Shown here: piece by piece, positions 51,801 through 61,426 of the stretch | Position numbering within the stretch: position 1 is the first letter of the stretch | How the letters are laid out: the number at the start of each line of letters is the position of its first letter | Source: Mycobacterium lepromatosis | GTDB taxonomy: Bacteria; Actinomycetota; Actinomycetes; Mycobacteriales; Mycobacteriaceae | Direction of reading: 5' to 3' | Length of the DNA: 64,000 nt | Assembly: GCF_000975265.2 (NCBI RefSeq) | Contig: NZ_CP083405.1 | Span: 3,207,695-3,271,694 of the forward strand | Position numbers and translations under genes: made by a program | Notes under the pieces: generated by a model | The model's database searches: none | Told to the model about the DNA's origin: nothing | The model's input: the letters and a program-made list of their open reading frames with translations, nothing else

Positions 51801-52447
51801 TCGCCCAGCGACGTCGCAACCTGATGATCGGCATCGGAGCGGCAGTTGCCATCTTGGTGGTGGCCTCGTTGGTGATGGCGTCAGTGGTCAACAAAATCTT
51901 CGGCCATCTCGGCAGTGGGCTCAACAACGACAAACTCGGCCTAAACACGCCGACATCATCGACGTCGTTGTCACCCACCAGTTCAGTGCCTGAGGTCAGC
52001 ATTGTCACGCCCACGAAGGCCACGGTCTTCTCCCCCGACGGCGAAGCAGACCATCCTGATGATGCCGGGCTGGCGATCGACAGCAACCCGGCCACTTCGT
52101 GGCAAACTGACATCTACAACGATGCGGTCCCCTTCCCCGGTTTCAAAAACGGAGTCGGATTGATGTTGCAGTTACCCAAGTCCACGGTGGTCGACTCGGT
52201 CACCATAGACGTTGCCAGCACCGGCACCAAAGTAGAGATTCGCTCAGCTTCCACACCGACACCAGCAAAGTTGGCAGACACCACCGTGCTGATTCCGGCC
52301 ACCGCGCTCAAACCCGGCCATAATGTTATCGAGGTCAACTCCGGCTCGCCGATGTCGAATCTGCTTGTATGGATTTCGACGTTGGGAAGCACTGACGGCA
52401 AGAGTCGCGCCGTGATCTCAGAGATCACAATTTATACCCCGCTCTAA
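48839..52447 (+). CDS. mviN: MurJ/MviN lipid II flippase with C-terminal pseudokinase
   Basis: 1202 residues in three parts. The N-terminal ~540 residues are the MATE-like MurJ core with some 14 helices (LISRVTGFARVVLMAAILGA, NLVAALVLEATFTATFVPVL). It is followed by a cytoplasmic linker and a kinase-like domain (about 715-940), a membrane helix near 995 (LMIGIGAAVAILVVASLVMA), and an extracytoplasmic discoidin-like domain to the end. The kinase fold lacks catalysis: the VAxK Lys is Thr (QVALTFVD), the HRD region reads SIDHPSRVRV and the DFG region LAYPATM. Known biology: in M. tuberculosis this pseudokinase is a phosphorylation target of PknB and binds FhaA. Last gene of the mutT4 unit. Confidence 0.95.
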   Translation: MKPASRWTQSQSAHHVTHAVRLGQELSARQPELSDATLVSRSWAMAFATLISRVTGFARVVLMAAILGAALSSAFSVANQLPNLVAALVLEATFTATFVPVLVRAERSDPDGGAAFVRQLITLTTTLLLLSTALSVLAAPLLVQLMLGRNPQVNEPLTIAFAYLLLPQVFAYGLSSVFMAILNTRNVFGPPAWAPVINNIVAITALAGYLVAPGELSIDPVQMGNTKLLVLGIGTTAGAFAQTAVLLVALGREHISLHPLWGIDQRLKRFGATAAAMVLYVLISQLGLVVTNQIASTAAASGPAIYNYTWLVLMLPFGMIGVTVLTVVMPRLSRNAAANDTPAMLGDLSLATRLTLITLIPTVAFLTAGGSAIGSVLFAYGHFGEVDAGYLGVAIVLSAFTLIPYGLVLLQLRVFYAREQPWTPIMIIVVITTVKIIISMLVPYVTSNPELVAGYLGMANGLGFAAGAIVGYYLLRRALLPAGGHLLGVQEARTVLVTIAASLLAGLVAHVADRLLRLNELTVHGGGVGSLLRLTVLASVMLPIMAAVMLHGNVPEVHATLSAVKSQTMNRSWMAKLRKVTVPDQSSRPIPVTYPGQSNSSPSGANAVQEPIRRRPPERVANAQIAKGPEVSDRPVESASSRSAPDIELPDPVTGKFQPYVSANFESGHAAPLNPPYQQKGDFPAYPACKPIRLDASNERGGEQSSPTGDVHLVPGACIAGGRYRLLAFHGGAASLQFWQALDTALDRQVALTFVDPDGTLPDDSLQEILSRTLRLSRIDKPGVAQVLDVIHTGSGGLVVSEWIRGGSLHEVADTSPSPVGAIRAMQSLAAAADAAHRAGVTLSIDHPSRVRVSVEGDVVLAYPATMPDANHHADIRGIGATLYALLVNRWPLPEAGVHSGIAPAQQDATGQPVEPAVIDQDIPFQISEVAVRAVQEGGRVLSASTLLNLLQQATAVADHTEVLSPIEDRSPTPVSFRPTTARDPVVFAQRRRNLMIGIGAAVAILVVASLVMASVVNKIFGHLGSGLNNDKLGLNTPTSSTSLSPTSSVPEVSIVTPTKATVFSPDGEADHPDDAGLAIDSNPATSWQTDIYNDAVPFPGFKNGVGLMLQLPKSTVVDSVTIDVASTGTKVEIRSASTPTPAKLADTTVLIPATALKPGHNVIEVNSGSPMSNLLVWISTLGSTDGKSRAVISEITIYTPL

Positions 52448-52479
52448 CAAGCAAGATTGTGGTGTGATGTTGGTATTGA

Positions 52480-53090
52480 CCCAGCCAGGTGAAGTATCGC
52501 GCCACGATCGATCGGCTACTACTCGGCTGCGAGATTCACGAGAAACATATGGGCGAAAATGCACGAAGCCGAACCGGCCAGCTGCCCACATTGGCGAAAC
52601 CCGCGCTACATCTTCAGCGAGCTGTTCGGTCATCATCAACTATAGTGATACCGCCTCATACCACTCGCCAGCCATATTCGCGAGAATACCGAAGTCGCGC
52701 TTAGGGACGTAATGCTTCAGCAAATTGCTCGTTGTTTTGGCGGTAAGACTCTACAGCTCACAGTTAGCTACACCGCATTGTGATTAACGCCTAACCGAGA
52801 CCAGCTGCATCAGTCCTTAACCCACCCAACCAGCCCAATAAAGAATGTCGATCCGGTGGCTGATCAGACCACGCAGGTGGAGACAAGATTATGCTGCAAG
52901 CAGGTTACGGCTTCCCATCGAGCAACGCACCACGTTAGTCGCCGTTGACACGCAGAGTTACTCGATCGTGGGCACTGCTCAGATGCCGGGTAGTTGCTTA
53001 AAACACTGTAAAGAGCTGTTGCGTCCACCTAGTCAAGCTTTGAGGGGTATCCCGAACCAGTGCCCGCATCAAAACTGACTGAGCCGCTAG
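52480..53090 (+). pseudogene. sigM: Extracytoplasmic-function sigma factor SigM, pseudogene
   Basis: In the position of sigM after mviN. Readable pieces: YTALLHRIVINA-like codons near 52765-52800 (as LHRIVIN), then QTTQVETRL, then LPIEQRTTLVAVDTQSYSIV (sigma region 4, helix-turn-helix start; intact SigM reads LPVEQRAAVVAVD). GTAQM and a shifted tail follow. The region 2 part, before 52740, is barely readable. Stops and shifts are many. Loss of sigM goes with loss of the gene after it. Confidence 0.75.
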
Positions 53091-53380
53091 TTGCGGTTAG
53101 CCTAAAGCTAAGTCAACCTCGATCAAGGTTCGCTGCTTGACGGCCGGAGAATGCGTACGGCCATAGAAAATGTATTTATGACAGACACCGAGGCGGATAA
53201 GTAAATCCGACAAAATGTAATACCGGTGCGACGAGTCGCTGGCTATATAGTACACTGTGGATGGTGGAGCTCCTTACTTGAGCTGCAGGCCCAGCGGCTT
53301 GATGATGATGCCGCCGCTCGTATCTGTTGCTTGGTCCAGGCAGACTAAGAGGACATCGGGCAGCTTAGCACGCTAAACCG
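53091..53380. other. Spacer, no gene seen
   Basis: Between the sigM remnant and the next remnant. No motif on either strand. Confidence 0.35.
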
Positions 53381-53384
53381 AGTG

Positions 53385-53960
53385 TGCAGCAATCTCGCCT
53401 CGGTGAGAGTCCATTTTTTGCATCGGCATCGAAACCATCTTCGGCTTTGACCGCCGAAATCTCCGCGGCGCCGAAATCAGCCAATGCACGCAGGCCACGC
53501 ATCGGCGGTGCCGCTCACTCGGCACGACCGCAGGTCAGCATCACAAAACGATCGTGGCCGCCACCATTTTAGGCATCATGCACGATGGTCGCCACGATTA
53601 GCATCGACACGCCCGGGGCGAGTCGGCCACCACACAGCACATCATGGTGTCGACGCTCTCCGCGGTGATATTACTATCGAAAGCGTAGATCCTCGACCTG
53701 CTCCAGCACACTGCAGAGCAGGGCTTGCTCGGCGACGCCCTTCAACAACCTCAGCTATACGACGTCCACATTGGTGCTGAGCGTTTCTAACTGATTGACA
53801 TCAATACCCAATCAGCCGTCTTGCTGGTGCTTCCCAACGACACACCCGACAAACCCACCGCTTTTCGATGACACCATATGACAACGAGATCGATACCAGA
53901 CTGCTGGCTACCATCGGAATTCCGCGGACCATAGCAGGTGTGTGAGTTGTTGGGAAGCAC
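53385..53960 (+). pseudogene. Rv3912-type protein (anti-SigM locus), pseudogene
   Basis: The last part reads, in two frames, SAVLLVLPNDTPDKPTAF, then IDTRLLATIGIPRT. This fits the C-terminal domain of Rv3912, the anti-sigma factor encoded between sigM and trxB2 in M. tuberculosis. The first part (from 53385) is Ala/Ser/Arg-rich and weakly readable. The call rests on the C-terminal match and position. Confidence 0.5.
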
Positions 53961-54033
53961 GCGAGAACAGCAAAGCCTACGCTGGCGTTCGTAACCATTT
54001 ACCAGATCCGCTTGATGTACCTGAAAGGCTCAC

Positions 54034-55044
54034 ATGACCACCACCCCCTCTGCGCGTGAAGCCATACACGAAGTAATCGTTATTGGTTCCGGTCCAGCCG
54101 GCTACACCGCTGCTTTGTACACTGCTCGTGCGCAGCTAGCACCGCTGGTATTCGAAGGCACTTCATTCGGTGGCGCGCTGATGACCACCACCGAGGTGGA
54201 AAACTACCCAGGTTTTCGCAACGGCATTACTGGGCCGGAGTTGATGGGCGAGATGCGTGAACAGGCAATGCGGTTTGGCGCGGAACTGCGGACCGAAGAC
54301 GTCGAGTCGTTATCATTGCGTGGCCCGATCAAATTGGTCGTCACCGTTGAAGGAAAAATCTATCAGGCCCGAGCTGTCATCCTCGCTATGGGTACCACTG
54401 TGCGTTATCTACAGATCCCCGGTGAGCAAGAGTTGCTAGGACGTGGCGTGAGTGCATGCGCGACTTGCGATGGGTTCTTTTTCCGCGACCAAGACATTGC
54501 CGTCATTGGCGGGGGGGACTCAGCGCTGGAGGAAGCCCTCTTTTTAACCCGGTTTGCCCGCAGCGTCACGCTCGTGCACCGCCGCGACGAATTCCGAGCT
54601 TCCAAGATCATGCTCGCTCGCGCCCGTAACCACGACAAAATCAAATTCATCACCAACCACATCGTGGTCGCAGTAGACGGGCACACAACAGTGACCGGAT
54701 TGCGGTTGCGTGACACCACAACGGGAGAGGAAACTACGCTAGTGGTGACCGGGGTTTTTGTTGCAATTGGTCATGAGCCACGTTCCAGCCTGGTGCGCGA
54801 TATCGTCGACATAGACTCGGACGGCTACGTCCTGGTGAAAGGACGTACGACAAGTACATCACTGGACGGCGTTTTTGCGGCCGGCGACCTGGTAGACCGT
54901 ACCTACCGGCAGGCGATAACGGCCGCAGGTAGTGGCTGCGCCGCCGCCATCGACGCCGAACGTTGGTTGGCGGAGCATTCCGAGTCAGAAACCGATGACA
55001 CAGCAGAGACAACTGGAGACGTGGACAGTACCGAACACAACTGA
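54034..55044 (+). CDS. trxB: Thioredoxin reductase
   Basis: Flavoprotein that reduces thioredoxin with NADPH. 336 residues: FAD motif [20 protein letters not shown], redox pair in [19 protein letters not shown] motif [19 protein letters not shown] and a second FAD motif [20 protein letters not shown]. The C-terminal tail is acidic ([20 protein letters not shown]) and ends at TGA 55042-55044. The trxC start follows 13 bases later. In M. leprae, as published, the two reading frames are fused by this linker; here the stop intervenes. The start ATG at 54034 has a GAAAGG site nearby. Confidence 0.96.
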   Translation: MTTTPSAREAIHEVIVIGSGPAGYTAALYTARAQLAPLVFEGTSFGGALMTTTEVENYPGFRNGITGPELMGEMREQAMRFGAELRTEDVESLSLRGPIKLVVTVEGKIYQARAVILAMGTTVRYLQIPGEQELLGRGVSACATCDGFFFRDQDIAVIGGGDSALEEALFLTRFARSVTLVHRRDEFRASKIMLARARNHDKIKFITNHIVVAVDGHTTVTGLRLRDTTTGEETTLVVTGVFVAIGHEPRSSLVRDIVDIDSDGYVLVKGRTTSTSLDGVFAAGDLVDRTYRQAITAAGSGCAAAIDAERWLAEHSESETDDTAETTGDVDSTEHN

Positions 55045-55057
55045 TTGGAGCACTGTG

Positions 55058-55411
55058 ATGACCGACACCGAAAACGCCAGGTTCACAATAGAAGTTTCCG
55101 ATGCTTCCTTCTCCGCAGACGTTTTATCCAGTAATAAGCCTGTGTTAGTTGATTTCTGGGCAACATGGTGTGGACCCTGCAAGATGGTAGCGCCGGTACT
55201 CGAAGAGATCGCGGCCGAGCAACGAAACCAACTCACCGTCGCCAAGTTGGATGTAGACGCCAACCCGGAAACGGCACGCGAGTTCCAGGTCGTGTCGATA
55301 CCCACAATGATCCTGTTCCAGAACGGCCAACCAGTGAAACGCATCGTCGGCGCTAAGGGCAAAACAGCATTACTAAATGACCTCTCCGACGTGGTACCCA
55401 ACCTCAATTAA
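55058..55411 (+). CDS. trxC: Thioredoxin
   Basis: Small disulfide reductase of 117 residues. The core is [20 protein letters not shown] with the active CGPC, then [20 protein letters not shown] (the cis-Pro loop) and [20 protein letters not shown]. The start ATG at 55058 has GGAG seven bases before it. It is 13 bases after the trxB stop, so translated from the same message, and the trxB tail codons continue in this frame upstream of the ATG without a stop. Confidence 0.97.
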   Translation: MTDTENARFTIEVSDASFSADVLSSNKPVLVDFWATWCGPCKMVAPVLEEIAAEQRNQLTVAKLDVDANPETAREFQVVSIPTMILFQNGQPVKRIVGAKGKTALLNDLSDVVPNLN

Positions 55412-55540
55412 ACTATGTAGTTATCGCAAAACAGCCGTTATTAGCCTGGGGTTTTCCTGAAATCGACAAAGATCTGCGACAATACCGATTGAACTGCTGT
55501 GCATCTGTTAACGTGTCAGTTTGTCTTGGGGGCCCTTGGT

Positions 55541-56761
55541 ATGCCGAGTCAGCGCCGCGAAGACGGCGACACGCTGCGCTGTGGTGACCGTAACGCCGCT
55601 GTTACCGAGGTTCGAGCTGCGCTGACTGCGCTGGGTCTCTTGCACGGTCCCGCGGACGACCTGACGACCAGCAAGCATGTAGCGCTCGATCTGTTCGATC
55701 CGCAACTCGACCACGCGGTGCGCGCTTTTCAACAGCATCGCGGGCTGCTTGTAGACGGCGTTGTCGACGAAGCCACTCACCGAGCGTTGAAAGAGGCTTC
55801 CTACCGACTCGGCACTCGCACACTGTATCATCGATTCGGCGCCCCGTTCTATGGGGACGACGTTGCCACATTACAGGCCCGGCTGCAAGATCTTGGTTTC
55901 TATACCGGCATGGTTGACGGACATTTCGGGTTGCAGACCCACAACGCGTTAATATCCTATCAGCGTGAATACGGACTTGCTGCTGACGGAATTTGCGGAC
56001 CAGAAACGTTGCGCTCCTTGTGTTTTTTGAGTTCACGGGTCACTGGTGGTTCACCACATGCCATTCGTGAAGAAGAGCTTGTTCGTCGATCCGGGCCCAA
56101 ACTGTCAGGCAAGCGAATCATTATTGATCCGGGTCGTGGCGGTGCGGATTGCGGTCTGATCACTCAAGGACCGACCGGACCCATCAGTGAAGCAGATATG
56201 CTGTGGGACTTGGCAAGTCGACTTGAGGAACGGATGGCTGCCATTGGTATAGAAACTTTCCTCTCTCGGACGACCAATGGTAGCCCGTCGGACTCCGAAC
56301 GCGCTGCCATTGCCAATAACGTTGGCGCAGAATTGATGATCAGTTTGCGTTGCGAAACGCAGGCTAGCCCTGCCGCTAACGGTGTGGCCTCTTTCCACTT
56401 CGGCAACTCACACGGATCCGTTTCCACCATAGGCCGCAACCTCGCCGATTTCATTCAGCGAGAAGTAGTGGCCCGCACAGGTTTACGGGATTGTCGGACG
56501 CATGGTCGGACATGGGATCTATTGCGATTGACGCGAATGCCGACCGTTCAGGTCGACATCGGCTACATCACCAATCCACGAGATCGCGGGATGTTGGTCG
56601 GAGCGCAGAACCGTGATGCCATCGCTGAAGGTATCCTCGCCGCGGTCAAGCGGCTTTATCTACTCGGCAAAAACGATCGGCCCACTGGCACATTCACCTT
56701 TGCCGAGCTTCTTGCCCACGAACTATCGGTGGAAGGGGCAAGAAGACTCGGTGGCTCCTAA
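55541..56761 (+). CDS. cwlM: CwlM, amidase-like regulator of peptidoglycan synthesis
   Basis: 406 residues, the same length as M. tuberculosis CwlM. Two peptidoglycan-binding domains (AVRAFQQHRGLLVDGVVDEA near 70; LQARLQDLGFYTGMVDGHFG near 125) precede an amidase_3-like domain. The usual zinc-binding His of IDPGHGG is Arg here (IIIDPGRGGADCGL) and the second His position reads SLRCETQ, so it should not cleave. Known biology: mycobacterial CwlM, once phosphorylated by PknB, activates MurA. The start ATG at 55541 has TTGGGGG ahead of it. Its last bases overlap the convergent Rv3916c-type gene. Confidence 0.94.
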   Translation: MPSQRREDGDTLRCGDRNAAVTEVRAALTALGLLHGPADDLTTSKHVALDLFDPQLDHAVRAFQQHRGLLVDGVVDEATHRALKEASYRLGTRTLYHRFGAPFYGDDVATLQARLQDLGFYTGMVDGHFGLQTHNALISYQREYGLAADGICGPETLRSLCFLSSRVTGGSPHAIREEELVRRSGPKLSGKRIIIDPGRGGADCGLITQGPTGPISEADMLWDLASRLEERMAAIGIETFLSRTTNGSPSDSERAAIANNVGAELMISLRCETQASPAANGVASFHFGNSHGSVSTIGRNLADFIQREVVARTGLRDCRTHGRTWDLLRLTRMPTVQVDIGYITNPRDRGMLVGAQNRDAIAEGILAAVKRLYLLGKNDRPTGTFTFAELLAHELSVEGARRLGGS

Positions 56762-57537
56762 CGTCTAAGCTCGACTATTGTGGCGTTCATGATGTTGCTA
56801 AATGCAGCCCCGGCTCCGACTGGCTGTTGCAGCTGAGCGTCCTTCAGCAAACGCTCCAATGCAGCTTCAACTTCGGCTTTCCATCCAAAGCCCTTGTCTA
56901 GCTCAAGGCGTAGCCGAGGGAAATATTGGTGTGGTGCAACAACGACGAAACCGACGGCCTTCAAAAAGTCCGCGTCGATGATGCAGTGGTCGACCGAACA
57001 ATCACCGAGAGCTTCCAACACCGGCCGAACATCGGGGGTTACTGTCCGGGGATCCTGCAACTTGGTGGCCACTTCAGTGCGGCCAAAAGCCTCTAACGCC
57101 CGAACTCCACGCCGAACCAACTCGTCAATTACCTGGCTGATGAGACTCTGTGGCAGACCGGCTGCGATCTGCCCTGGCTCGACACCCATCGAAGTCAGCA
57201 AGATGGCGTCAGGGGATACGGGCGCAGTGGGAAATCGCCGTGCTCGTGGCACTACCAGCGGTGGGGCATATATTATATACCCTAAGCATGGAGGCTCTAA
57301 ATAGTTGAGAGAGCTAGATTGGTGACATTCGTTTGGAATCGCCGTTGCAACCTGACCGCACGAGCCCCATTCCAACATCACCATCGACAACCAGGCTTCT
57401 TTTTCAAATTCAAGATCAACAAGATGATCTTGGTTACCCAGGGTCTCGGGGTCAACTTCCCAGAAGACACAACGGCGTACATGCTTAGGGAGCTGCTCGA
57501 AGGCTTCAAGACGTAGCGGCGTAATTTGGGCAGACAC
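56758..57537 (-). CDS. Conserved protein, GNAT-like (Rv3916c type)
   Basis: 259 residues, slightly longer than the M. tuberculosis homologue as I recall it. LVDLEFEKEAWLSMVMLEWG and CLGYIIYAPPLVVPRARRFP, then LLTSMGVEP and LISQVIDELVRRGVRALEAF, resemble a GNAT acetyltransferase (substrate strand, acetyl-CoA-binding helix). The QxxGxG/A motif is not clear. FLKAVGFVVVAPHQYFPRLR near the C-terminus is the strand-helix part typical of GNAT ends. Substrate unknown. It is convergent with and overlaps cwlM by four bases, and is downstream of parB on the same strand after a gap of 361 bases. Confidence 0.85.
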   Translation of the reverse strand: MSAQITPLRLEAFEQLPKHVRRCVFWEVDPETLGNQDHLVDLEFEKEAWLSMVMLEWGSCGQVATAIPNECHQSSSLNYLEPPCLGYIIYAPPLVVPRARRFPTAPVSPDAILLTSMGVEPGQIAAGLPQSLISQVIDELVRRGVRALEAFGRTEVATKLQDPRTVTPDVRPVLEALGDCSVDHCIIDADFLKAVGFVVVAPHQYFPRLRLELDKGFGWKAEVEAALERLLKDAQLQQPVGAGAAFSNIMNATIVELRR

Positions 57538-57898
57538 TAGTTTCCTGGCCTCCGTGCGCTACTACCGCTACTAGCCCCGTTCGTCCACAGGCGAACCCAA
57601 CGAACCCGCGTCGCCATAAAGCACCAATAACCCGGCTTTCCCTGGCTGATATGCACGAGTAACCTCTACAGAGTTAAGAGAGCTTATCAACATCTGACCA
57701 GCGTTGACATCGCCAGTCAAGTTGATCCGCCAGAACAACTTTCGAACTACTCTAACTAGTAGTCGATTCTCGAAATATTTACCGCACACCAGTTTCCGTT
57801 AGATTACGGTACTAAAGTAAGTTGTGCACATCCAGAAACCACTGCAGTGTCACAGTGACTTAACTGCGAAATATCCCTCTCTTCGTTTACGTTTTGTA
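57538..57898. other. Gap between parB and the Rv3916c-type gene
   Basis: 361 bases. A minus frame (57571-57789) has no motif. Likely holds the promoter of the Rv3916c-type gene. Confidence 0.4.
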
Positions 57899-58882
57899 CT
57901 ACGTAGTCATCACGCCGACGATGCGCTGTAAATCATCAACTGAACTAAACTCCACCACAATCTTCCCTTTACGTTTGCCAAGGCTGACTGTAACCCGGGT
58001 GTTAAAGGCATTCGACAGTCGTTCAGCAACGTCTTGAAGGCCAGGCATGTAAATAGATTTACGCCGCTGCGGCACCGACGCAATCACTTCCCTATTGGCC
58101 TCATGATTAGCCAGCGTGACCGCTTCCTCAGTGGCTCGCACCGATAGACCTTCAGCGATAATCCGGCTGGCTAATTCCTCCTGAGCCTCAGGACCAGCCT
58201 CTAAGGACAGTAATGCACGAGCATGGCCAGCGGACAACAGGCCTGCCGCCACTCGACGTTGGACCGGAATCGGAAGCTTGAGCAATCGGATCATGTTAGT
58301 GATCAGTGGCCGCGAGCGGCCGATTCGGGACGCCAGTTCGTCATGAGTTACCTCGAACTCGTCAAGCAGTTGCTGATAGGCCGCTGCCTCTTCTAACGGA
58401 TTTAACTGTACTCGATGAATGTTCTCCAACAGCGCATCGCGCAACAAGTTGTCATCACTTGTCGCGCGCACGATAGCTGGAATAAAACTCAGGCCTGCCC
58501 GTTGAGCCGCCCGCCAACGCCGCTCCCCCATCACGATTTGATACCGCGCATTGCTTCGTGATTCACCCACTGGCCGTACCACGATTGGCTGTAGCAAGCC
58601 AAACTCACGAATAGAATGCACCAATTCAGACATCGCTTCGTCGTCGAATACCTGTCGTGGCTGGCAGGGATTCGCCTCAATATCGGCTAGTGCAATCTCC
58701 CGATACACTGCCCCCATCACATTGTCTTTGTCCGCAGGACCTCCAATTAATACGTCAGCGGCCGCATCTCCCATTTGCGGACCACACGTCGCGGGTCCAG
58801 AGTCAACATCCACAGGACCGGTGGGAATTAATGAAGCCAAGCCCCGTCCGAGGCCACCTTTTTTACATAACGACTGCGTCAT
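57899..58882 (-). CDS. parB: Chromosome-partitioning protein ParB
   Basis: Binds parS sites near the origin and spreads as a CTP-dependent clamp. 327 residues: [11 protein letters not shown] at the start, the [20 protein letters not shown] box, CTP-binding [14 protein letters not shown] near residue 118, [20 protein letters not shown], a helix-turn-helix ([20 protein letters not shown]), and a C-terminal dimerisation domain. The start overlaps the parA stop (58879-58882), so parA and parB are translationally coupled. Confidence 0.96.
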   Translation of the reverse strand: MTQSLCKKGGLGRGLASLIPTGPVDVDSGPATCGPQMGDAAADVLIGGPADKDNVMGAVYREIALADIEANPCQPRQVFDDEAMSELVHSIREFGLLQPIVVRPVGESRSNARYQIVMGERRWRAAQRAGLSFIPAIVRATSDDNLLRDALLENIHRVQLNPLEEAAAYQQLLDEFEVTHDELASRIGRSRPLITNMIRLLKLPIPVQRRVAAGLLSAGHARALLSLEAGPEAQEELASRIIAEGLSVRATEEAVTLANHEANREVIASVPQRRKSIYMPGLQDVAERLSNAFNTRVTVSLGKRKGKIVVEFSSVDDLQRIVGVMTT

Positions 58883-59784
58883 GCTCGTCCCTTCATGGAT
58901 GATGGTTGATCACGTTCAGCGAGCTCTCGGCTTGCATCGAGGTAGCTCATTGCCCCACGCGAACCAGGATCATAATCGATGATAGTCATACTGTAACCAG
59001 GAGCCTCCGAGACTTTGACACTACGTGGAATCACTGTTTGCAACACCTTCGTCCCAAAATATCGGCGAACCTCTTCAGCCACCTGATCAGCGAGCTTTGT
59101 TCGACCGTCATACATCGTAAGGATTACAGTGGTCACCTCAAGCTGAGGATTGAGGTGGGCTTTAACCATCTCAATATTACACATCAATTGCGATACACCC
59201 TCGAGCGCATAATATTCACATTGGATCGGAATCATCACCTCTGATGCTGCGACAAGAGCATTTATCGTCAATAACCCTAACGACGGCGGGCAGTCGATAA
59301 AGACATAATCAAAGTCTAAACTGTCAAGTTCAGTTAAAGCGGTACGCAATCGGTTTTCCCGCGCCACCATGCCAACTAATTCAACCTCGGCACCTGCTAA
59401 ATCTATCGCGGCCGGAAGACAAAATAAACGTTCATTGTACGGGCTACACCGCAAAACGGTCTGCAAAGAGACTTCACCAATAAGTACATCATACGACGAC
59501 ATGCCTGATTGCCGGTTGTTGATACCGAGTGCTGTACTGGCATTCCCTTGGGGATCAAGATCAATAACAAGCGCCTTAAGTCCTTGAAGTGCCAATGCTG
59601 CCGCAAGATTGACAGCAGTGGTAGTTTTTCCCACACCTCCCTTTTGGTTTGCAATAGTGAACAACCGTCGATGGTACGGACGACATAATGGGTCATGTGT
59701 GGTGTGAAGAACCCGCATAGCCCGTTCTGCGGCAGCTCCGATCGGAGTGTCAAGTTCATCTGTGGTTTCACGGGAAACATTCAT
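58879..59784 (-). CDS. parA: Chromosome-partitioning ATPase ParA
   Basis: Deviant Walker ATPase that positions origin regions with ParB. 301 residues: [20 protein letters not shown] (Walker A, near residue 45), [37 protein letters not shown] and [13 protein letters not shown]. It is shorter than the M. tuberculosis protein (about 347) because the N-terminal tail is short. The second to seventh codons (N-V-S-R-E-T) are written by a parS-like sequence that overlaps the start. The upstream frame stops soon, so the ATG at 59784 is the best start. Confidence 0.95.
   Translation of the reverse strand: MNVSRETTDELDTPIGAAAERAMRVLHTTHDPLCRPYHRRLFTIANQKGGVGKTTTAVNLAAALALQGLKALVIDLDPQGNASTALGINNRQSGMSSYDVLIGEVSLQTVLRCSPYNERLFCLPAAIDLAGAEVELVGMVARENRLRTALTELDSLDFDYVFIDCPPSLGLLTINALVAASEVMIPIQCEYYALEGVSQLMCNIEMVKAHLNPQLEVTTVILTMYDGRTKLADQVAEEVRRYFGTKVLQTVIPRSVKVSEAPGYSMTIIDYDPGSRGAMSYLDASRELAERDQPSSMKGRA
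59764..59779. promoter_or_regulatory. Imperfect parS site overlapping the parA start
   Basis: GGTTTCACGGGAAACA matches the parS consensus TGTTTCACGTGAAACA at 14 of 16 bases. It lies in the first codons of parA. It may be a ParB site that allows autoregulation, or just the conserved codon choice there. Confidence 0.55.
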
Positions 59785-59933
59785 TTTAATAACACACTCT
59801 GCGTCGTAGTAGGCTCCTTATTTAAACATTATCTCTGACGATATTTTTCAACATTTCACCCGATAACAAGGCCGACTAGGCAGTAAAATTAGCCAACTAT
59901 AAAGCTGAGGTGTTAATCCGGCTTTGAAAAAAC
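59785..59933. other. Short gap rsmG / parA
   Basis: 149 AT-rich bases upstream of parA; likely leader or promoter region. No gene. Confidence 0.4.
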
Positions 59934-60701
<768 letters not shown>

Positions 60702-60761
60702 TCACATCTTCCAACTAGTGGCCACCAACTAAACCGAATTTCATTATGCTTACAACCGCCA

Positions 60762-61253
60762 CTAATCATGCAAAACAATGACCCGCCGTGCTGTCCCTAC
60801 ACCTTCACTTTCACTGTGCACTCCAGGCACTTCCGCAACGGCGTCATGCACGATCTTTCTCTCAAAAGGTGTCATCGGAATGAGTTCTTCACACTCGCCA
60901 GTTGCGAGCACCCTCCACGCCACTGTGCCACCCAACGCTACTAGCTCTTCGCGACGTCGACGCCGCCATCCTGCAATGTCAAGTATTAATCGGCTCCGTA
61001 CACCAGTCCTTTGATGTACAGCTAACCGGGTAAGCTCCTGCAAAGCATCGAGTACTTCACCTGTACGCCCAACTAATTTATTCAAATCATCACTACCATC
61101 GATACTGATTACTGCCCGAGTCCCCTCAACATCTAGATCAATATCTCCGTCAAAGTCCAACAAGTCCAACAGTTCTTCCAAATAATCACCGGCGATTTCG
61201 CCCTCAGCAACCAATCGCTCCTCAAGGTCGTCTAACTTAATTAGTGTTGACAT
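60762..61253 (-). CDS. jag: Jag/KhpB-type RNA-binding protein (R3H, Rv3920c type)
   Basis: 163 residues of the KH-R3H type. EERLVAEGEIAGDYLEELLD is the Jag-N-like start of the conserved part. DGSDDLNKLVGRTGEVLDAL is the KH domain loop (G-R-T-G in place of GxxG), and IPMTPFERKIVHDAVAEV with GVHSESEGVGTARRVIV is the R3H part. M. tuberculosis has about 20 more N-terminal residues. Here an acidic leader ORF (36 codons, 61347-61237) with a strong GAGAGAGG site before its ATG runs into a stop in a different frame, and the conserved part must start from ATG 61253. So a one-base slip seems to have split the gene start. Usually part of the rpmH-rnpA-yidD-yidC-jag string, as here. Confidence 0.85.
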   Translation of the reverse strand: MSTLIKLDDLEERLVAEGEIAGDYLEELLDLLDFDGDIDLDVEGTRAVISIDGSDDLNKLVGRTGEVLDALQELTRLAVHQRTGVRSRLILDIAGWRRRRREELVALGGTVAWRVLATGECEELIPMTPFERKIVHDAVAEVPGVHSESEGVGTARRVIVLHD

Positions 61254-61347
61254 CTACCGCCGCCTTATCGTCTGAAAGATCCTCCACCAACGTTTGCGTG
61301 TCTAACTGTGTATTAACACCACACTCGGTGATCTCGGTATCTGTCAT
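61237..61347 (-). other. Out-of-frame leader ORF of jag
   Basis: ATG 61347, preceded by GAGAGAGG, opens MTDTEITECGVNTQLDTQT and continues acidic to the stop TAA 61237. It resembles in position and acidity the N-terminal tail of the jag product in related species, but is in another frame than the KH-R3H part and overlaps the jag ATG at 61253 by 17 bases. It may now help translation of jag by coupling. Confidence 0.6.
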
Positions 61348-61426
61348 GACCTCTCTCTCAATCCATGGATTCATGTTCTTTCGGGTCACTCAACTGACTC
61401 GATCCGGTAAAACTTTTGGCACCTTG

